Shown here one piece after another: positions 59,331 through 64,000 of a DNA stretch of 64,000 nt. The notes under the pieces are model-generated. The model saw only the letters and a program-made list of their open reading frames with translations. It was not told the origin of the DNA and did no database searches. Position numbers and translations under genes: made by a program. Positions within the stretch are counted from its first letter, which is position 1; each line of letters starts with the position of its first letter. The stretch spans positions 3,038,001 through 3,102,000 of the forward strand of contig NZ_CP037934.1 of NCBI RefSeq assembly GCF_004353225.1. Direction: 5' to 3'. The DNA comes from Marinobacter sp. JH2. GTDB lineage: Bacteria > Pseudomonadota > Gammaproteobacteria > Pseudomonadales > Oleiphilaceae.

Positions 59331-59507
59331 TCTATCGCCACGAAGAAAACCGCTCGACTGCACCTTCGCGACTCAGGCGCCTGCATTTTGGCACCCTAAG
59401 GTGAGCAGCAACGAACATGGCACAGCGACAGCCCGCATGGGTTGATGCTTTGTTCGTCCTGCGTACGCGAAGGTTATAGAACTCACGCGTATTCAGGAGA
59501 TAACGGT

Positions 59508-62276
59508 ATGTCTGCTACAGCCCAGGCCGAACCACGGCCCGCCTCACCATCCGACACAGAAGCCCTGCAGGTTATCAAGCGCAATGGCAATCTGGTCAGT
59601 TTCACCCCCTCTAAAATCAGCGTAGCCGTTACCAAAGCCTTTCTGGCCGTTGAAGGCGATCAGGCTGCAGGATCTGCCCGTATTAACGACGCCGTCCACC
59701 GCGTGACCGAACAGGTTGTGCAGGCGATCAGCCGCCGCCTGAAAGCCGGTGGCCGGGTTCATATCGAAGACATTCAGGATCAGGTTGAGCTGGCCCTGAT
59801 GCGCGCCGAAGAACAGAAAGTGGCACGCGCCTACGTTTTATACCGTGAAGAACACGCCCGTGAGCGCGCCCAGCACGAACCGGTGGAAGCGCACCCCCAT
59901 CTCACCGTAAAACAAGCCAGTGGCCGCACTGTGCCTCTGGATCTGGGCCTGATGAAACGCCAGGTCGAACAGGCCTCCGAAGGGTTGGAAGGCATTGAAG
60001 GCGATTCGTTGGTGGAAGAAGCCATTCGCAATCTCTACAACGGCATCGACGAAGCTGAAGTCCTGAGTGCCCTGATCATGACCGCTCGTGGCCGTATCGA
60101 ACGCGAGCCAGACTACAGCGCCGTGACCGCGCGTTTGTTGCTGGAACAGCTGCGCCTTGCAAGCGTCACCGCACTGAATCTTGATATTAGCCTGAGCCTT
60201 GCCGACGTTTATCCACAGGCCCTGAGCGCTTTCATTCACGCCGGTATTCGTTACGAGCTGCTGGATGAAGCTATGGCCGCGTTTGATCTTGAACGGCTGG
60301 GAGCGGCAATCAAACCCGAGCGTGACCAGCAGTTTGGTTTCCTGGGTCTGCAAACGTTGTACGACCGTTACTTCTTGCACTGGAAAGGCGACCGTCTGGA
60401 ACTGCCACAGGTATTCTTCATGCGCGTAGCCATGGGCCTGGCCCTGCGTGAAGATGACCCTAACAGCCGAGCCATCGAGTTCTACAATCTGTTGTCCTCG
60501 TTCGACTACATGGCATCCACACCGACACTGTTCAACAGCGGCACCCGCCATTCCCAGCTGTCGTCTTGCTACCTCACCACCGTGGGCGACGATCTGGAAG
60601 ACATCTACGGCGCCATCCGTGACAACGCCATGCTCTCCAAGTGGGCTGGCGGTTTGGGTAACGACTGGACACCCGTGCGCGCACTGGGCTCCCGCATCAA
60701 AGGCACCAATGGCCAGAGCCAGGGCGTCGTGCCGTTTCTGAAAGTGGTCAACGACACCGCCGTTGCCGTAAACCAGGGCGGCAAGCGCAAAGGCGCTGTG
60801 TGTGCCTATCTGGAAAGCTGGCACCTGGACATCGAAGAGTTTCTGGAGCTGCGTAAAAACACCGGTGACGAACGCCGCCGTACCCACGACATGAACACCG
60901 CCAACTGGGTGCCGGACTTGCTGATTGAGCGTATGCGCCAGGACCGCGACTGGACGCTTTTCAGCCCCAGCGACGCACCCGATCTGCACGACCTGTACGG
61001 CAACGAATTCCGCGAACGTTACGAGCACTACGAAGCACTGGCTGCCGAAGGCAAGATCGAACTGTTCAAAACCATTCCGGCCAAACAGCTGTGGCGCAAA
61101 ATGCTGACCGTGTTGTTTGAAACCGGTCACCCGTGGATCACCTTCAAAGACCCCTGCAACCTGCGCTCGCCGCAGCAGCACAAGGGTGTTGTCCACAGCT
61201 CTAACCTGTGTACGGAAATCACTCTGAACACCAGCGCCGATGAAATCGCGGTCTGTAACCTGGGCTCGGTGAATCTGGCGGCCCACATCGCCAACGGTGA
61301 GCTGGATGTGCAGCGTTTGGAGCGCACAGTAAACACCGCCGTGCGCATGCTCGATAACGTTATCGACATCAACTTCTACGCCGTACCCCAAGCGCGTAAC
61401 TCCAACCTGAAGCACCGCCCGGTCGGCCTTGGCCTGATGGGTTTCCAAGATGCGCTCTACGCACTGGGCCTGCCGTACACCAGCCCGCAAGCGGTGGAAT
61501 TCGCCGATGTGGCCATGGAACAGCTGAGCTACTTCGCCATTCGTGCATCCGCTGAACTGGCCGCAGAGCGGGGCGCCTATGAAAGCTACGAAGGTTCCTT
61601 GTGGAGCCAGGGCATACTGCCCATCGACTCCATCGAACTGTTGAAAAGCGCGCGCCGGGAAGGCGATATCAGCGTGAACACCGACAGTCGTTTGGACTGG
61701 GCACCGGTGCGCGAACTCATCGCCCAGCACGGTATGCGCAACAGCAACGTAATGGCCATCGCGCCCACCGCCACTATTTCTAACATCGTGGGGGTGTCGC
61801 AATCCATCGAGCCGGCGTACCAAAACCTGTTTGTGAAATCGAACCTCTCCGGTGAATTCACCGTGGTGAACCCTTCACTGGTGCGCGACCTCAAAGCCGA
61901 AGGCTTGTGGGACAACGTAATGGTGAACGACCTTAAATACTTCGATGGCAGCGTGCAGCAAATTGAGCGCATACCCACGGAACTGAAATCCCGCTACGCC
62001 ACCGCGTTCGAGATAGACGCCCGTTGGTTGGTGGAAGCGGCCTCCCGCCGTCAAAAATGGCTGGATCAGGCCCAGAGCCTGAACCTGTACATGGCCGAAC
62101 CCAGCGGTAAAAAACTGGACGAGCTGTACCAGCTGGCGTGGGAACGGGGCCTGAAAACCACTTATTACCTGCGCTCCCTGGGTGCCACCGGCGTGAACGA
62201 ACAAGCCGCCCCGGTAGCCGCGCCGCAGCCACAAGTGTGCAGCATCGACGAACCCGACTGCGAAGCCTGTCAGTAA
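59508..62276 (+). CDS. nrdA: Ribonucleoside-diphosphate reductase, alpha subunit (class Ia)
   Basis: Makes deoxyribonucleotides with NrdB. The 922-residue protein is longer than E. coli NrdA because it has two N-terminal ATP-cone-like regions (LQVIKRNGNLVSFTPSKISVAV near residue 22; LTVKQASGRTVPLDLGLMKR near 130). The core has SSCYLTTVGDD, GGLGNDWTPVR and NLCTEI with the active-site Cys and Glu, and the C-terminal redox cysteines (CSIDEPDCEACQ). ATG 59508 follows AGGAG; an upstream in-frame Met lies in the riboswitch leader and is rejected. It is followed by nrdB after 28 bases. Confidence 0.96.
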   Translation: MSATAQAEPRPASPSDTEALQVIKRNGNLVSFTPSKISVAVTKAFLAVEGDQAAGSARINDAVHRVTEQVVQAISRRLKAGGRVHIEDIQDQVELALMRAEEQKVARAYVLYREEHARERAQHEPVEAHPHLTVKQASGRTVPLDLGLMKRQVEQASEGLEGIEGDSLVEEAIRNLYNGIDEAEVLSALIMTARGRIEREPDYSAVTARLLLEQLRLASVTALNLDISLSLADVYPQALSAFIHAGIRYELLDEAMAAFDLERLGAAIKPERDQQFGFLGLQTLYDRYFLHWKGDRLELPQVFFMRVAMGLALREDDPNSRAIEFYNLLSSFDYMASTPTLFNSGTRHSQLSSCYLTTVGDDLEDIYGAIRDNAMLSKWAGGLGNDWTPVRALGSRIKGTNGQSQGVVPFLKVVNDTAVAVNQGGKRKGAVCAYLESWHLDIEEFLELRKNTGDERRRTHDMNTANWVPDLLIERMRQDRDWTLFSPSDAPDLHDLYGNEFRERYEHYEALAAEGKIELFKTIPAKQLWRKMLTVLFETGHPWITFKDPCNLRSPQQHKGVVHSSNLCTEITLNTSADEIAVCNLGSVNLAAHIANGELDVQRLERTVNTAVRMLDNVIDINFYAVPQARNSNLKHRPVGLGLMGFQDALYALGLPYTSPQAVEFADVAMEQLSYFAIRASAELAAERGAYESYEGSLWSQGILPIDSIELLKSARREGDISVNTDSRLDWAPVRELIAQHGMRNSNVMAIAPTATISNIVGVSQSIEPAYQNLFVKSNLSGEFTVVNPSLVRDLKAEGLWDNVMVNDLKYFDGSVQQIERIPTELKSRYATAFEIDARWLVEAASRRQKWLDQAQSLNLYMAEPSGKKLDELYQLAWERGLKTTYYLRSLGATGVNEQAAPVAAPQPQVCSIDEPDCEACQ

Positions 62277-62304
62277 CCACTTACTTATTCAGAGAGGCAT
62301 AACG

Positions 62305-63363
62305 ATGTTGAATTGGGACGACGAATCCAAGCCAAAAAACACGCCCGCTGCTGACAGCAGCGTGGCGCCGGTAAACGTTGACGATAAACGTGTGATCAAC
62401 GGCGAAACCGACGTAAACCAGTTGGCACCGTTCAAATACCCGTGGGCTTGGGAGTTCTTCATGAACGCCAACAAAAACCACTGGACGCCGCTGGACGTGA
62501 ACATGGCGCAAGACGTTCACGACTACCACCACCGCCTGAACCCGGCGGAAAAGCATGTGTTCGAAAACGTGCTGGCCTACCTGACCACCTCCGACATTCT
62601 GGCCATGCGCAACATCGGCCTGGCGGTGATGGAGAAAATGACCGCGCCGGAACTGCAAATCTACCAAGCGCGCCAAGTGTACGAAGAGGCCCTGCACACC
62701 TGGACCTACCAGCACTGCATTGAAACCCTGAACCTGGACCAAAGCGAAATCTACAACCGCTACCGCGTGGTGCCGCAGATCAACGCTAAAATCCAAATGG
62801 CTAACCGCCGGTTGGATGCCGCCATGCGCCCCGACATCAACCTGCGCAACAAAGACGATCTGCAAGAATTCGTCATGTCGTACCTGTTCTTTGCAGCGGT
62901 GTTTGAAGGTTGTTGGTTCTACAACGGCTTCAGCCCGATCTTTGCCTTGCAACGCCGCGGCTTGATGCGCGGCACCGGTGAGCAGTTCCAGTACATCCTG
63001 CGCGACGAAGCCATGCATTTCGCCTTCGGCCTGAAAGTGGTCAACCAGATACTGGAAGAAGAAAACATCAGCCTGGACCCCAAAGCGGTGCGCGAGATGT
63101 GGGAAGAGTCCGCAGCCGCCGAACACGACTACGCCAACTACATCCTGCGCGACCCGATACTGGGCTACTCCGCGGAGTACCACACCGAACAATTCCGGTT
63201 TGTGGCCAACCGCCGAGCCCGTACCGTAGGGCTGGAAGAGCCGTTCCCGGGCGCGAAAAACGTCTCGCCCTGGCTGGATGAGCAAGCCACCATGCGCAAA
63301 GAAAAGAACTTCTTTGAGACACGGGTGATTGAGTACCAGACCGGGGCTCAGCTGGAGTGGTGA
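62305..63363 (+). CDS. nrdB: Ribonucleoside-diphosphate reductase, beta subunit (class Ia)
   Basis: Radical-generating iron subunit. The 352-residue protein shows the diiron ligand helices (EEALHTWTYQHCIETL; ILRDEAMHFAFGL) and the family start with WDDESKPKN. AGAGAGG precedes ATG 62305. It is expected to be controlled with nrdA by the riboswitch and, if real, the NrdR site. Confidence 0.96.
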   Translation: MLNWDDESKPKNTPAADSSVAPVNVDDKRVINGETDVNQLAPFKYPWAWEFFMNANKNHWTPLDVNMAQDVHDYHHRLNPAEKHVFENVLAYLTTSDILAMRNIGLAVMEKMTAPELQIYQARQVYEEALHTWTYQHCIETLNLDQSEIYNRYRVVPQINAKIQMANRRLDAAMRPDINLRNKDDLQEFVMSYLFFAAVFEGCWFYNGFSPIFALQRRGLMRGTGEQFQYILRDEAMHFAFGLKVVNQILEEENISLDPKAVREMWEESAAAEHDYANYILRDPILGYSAEYHTEQFRFVANRRARTVGLEEPFPGAKNVSPWLDEQATMRKEKNFFETRVIEYQTGAQLEW

Positions 63364-63403
63364 GACCGCGCTGCCGGCTTATTTGCCCACTGGAATAATC
63401 CGG

Positions 63404-64000
63404 TCAGTCAGGGACATCTGCCGCGGAAGGAACCACGGCAGATGGCAAATCCGACAGAGCAGCCAGTGCTGCCTCCTGAACCTGATCCGCCGGAACAACC
63501 TGACCGGAGGCTTTGGAGGGCAGGGCACGGGTTGCTGTGGCAGAGGCCACCACCGTGGGGTTATATCCCAGGGTAAACGCCGCCCGGGCGGTGGAATTCA
63601 CACACATATGCGACATGAACCCGGCCAGGATCAGATTCTGGATGCCCGCTTTTTTCAGTTGCTCGTCCAGATCCGTCTGGGCGAATGAACTGGGAACATT
63701 CTTAGTGATGACCGGCTCGCCTGCCACCGGCGCCACCACATCGGCTATTTGACCAATCGGGGCGTTCAGATCATAGGGTGAGCCTTCACCCGCATCGTGC
63801 TGAATATGAAAAACCGGGCGCCCAGCGGCGCGAAAGCGTTCCAGCAACGCTTTGCATTCCTCCAACGCTGGCTCCACGCCATCAAGCTTCATCACGCCTT
63901 CACGATAGGTATTCTGGGCATCGATAATGACCAGAGCAGAATCGCTGATCGGGCTGGCGGCATTGCCCAAGCCCACGATGTCTCGCAGAGTTGTCAGATC
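63404..64000 (-). CDS. Cysteine hydrolase of the isochorismatase family (start outside window)
   Basis: The frame is open to the window end, so the N-terminus is outside; the apparent GTG start at 63976 is not credible because DLTTLRDI precedes it in frame. Visible features are the isochorismatase fold with ALVIIDAQNTY (catalytic Asp), a central KNVPSSF with the catalytic Lys, and the nucleophile Cys in GFMSHMCVNSTARAA. Substrates range from nicotinamide to N-carbamoyl compounds; none is clear here. It converges on nrdB. Confidence 0.85.
   Translation of the reverse strand, partial: DLTTLRDIVGLGNAASPISDSALVIIDAQNTYREGVMKLDGVEPALEECKALLERFRAAGRPVFHIQHDAGEGSPYDLNAPIGQIADVVAPVAGEPVITKNVPSSFAQTDLDEQLKKAGIQNLILAGFMSHMCVNSTARAAFTLGYNPTVVASATATRALPSKASGQVVPADQVQEAALAALSDLPSAVVPSAADVPD

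Noticed and set aside
59105..59404. Open frame of 99 codons in the nrdA leader.
   Set aside because: It lies over the riboswitch aptamer, has no ribosome site and no recognisable protein text.

Overview
The window (64 kb, moderate GC) is chromosomal DNA of a gammaproteobacterium, most like a marine Marinobacter-type organism. This assignment is inferred from gene order and protein character; no database search was run. The core is yidC-mnmE ... mnmG-rsmG-parA-parB-atpIBEFHAGDC-glmU-glmS, the usual origin-proximal block of Pseudomonas/Marinobacter relatives. I see no rRNA, tRNA, transposase, prophage or CRISPR array.

Layout. (1) 1-2459: end of yidC, then mnmE. (2) 2482-15659: a 13-kb cassette between mnmE and mnmG holding a LysR regulator with the glutathione-dependent formaldehyde pathway (frmA-fghA), a TonB-dependent receptor behind a Fur-like site, an orphan solute-binding protein, a long acyl-CoA dehydrogenase, a DUF3833 lipoprotein and an RND efflux pair. 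(3) 15660-16052: an AT-rich gap with two perfect and two near-perfect DnaA boxes, a strong candidate for oriC. (4) 16053-31013: mnmG, rsmG, parAB, the complete F1Fo ATP synthase operon, glmU and glmS. (5) 31024-39600: a zinc-starvation (Zur-type) locus. It has DUF1826, znuA and znuB, a zinc-type outer-membrane protein, an AztD-like beta-propeller lipoprotein and two COG0523 GTPases around two good and one weak Zur-like sites. (6) 39656-56505: a catabolic island. It has a 3-oxoadipyl-CoA thiolase, a two-subunit 3-oxoacid CoA-transferase, two IclR and one LysR regulators, a DcaP-like porin, an unrecognised permease, an acyl-CoA dehydrogenase, a class III CoA-transferase, an enoyl-CoA hydratase/3-hydroxyacyl-CoA dehydrogenase fusion and a tripartite tricarboxylate transporter (TctCBA). 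(7) 56642-64000: nhaB, another orphan binding protein, a cobalamin riboswitch ahead of nrdAB, and a partial cysteine hydrolase.

How the genes work together. The island in (6) reads as a full route for a C6-type dicarboxylate such as adipate: porin and TTT uptake, CoA activation by CoA transfer, dehydrogenation, hydration/oxidation to 3-oxoadipyl-CoA, and thiolysis to succinyl-CoA plus acetyl-CoA. The CoA-transferase/IclR promoter region and the tctC promoter, 11 kb apart, share a 26-bp module (CGAACATAAGTT-N7-CGAACAT), which ties them into one regulon.

The zinc locus in (5) is partly decayed. Between a Zur site and the M23 peptidase gene lies a short relic of the ABC ATPase gene znuC with a damaged Walker A. 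The M23 gene has lost its catalytic core through an internal, frame-shifting deletion. The outer-membrane gene carries a frameshift. znuA and znuB are intact, but no ATPase gene for them is in the window.
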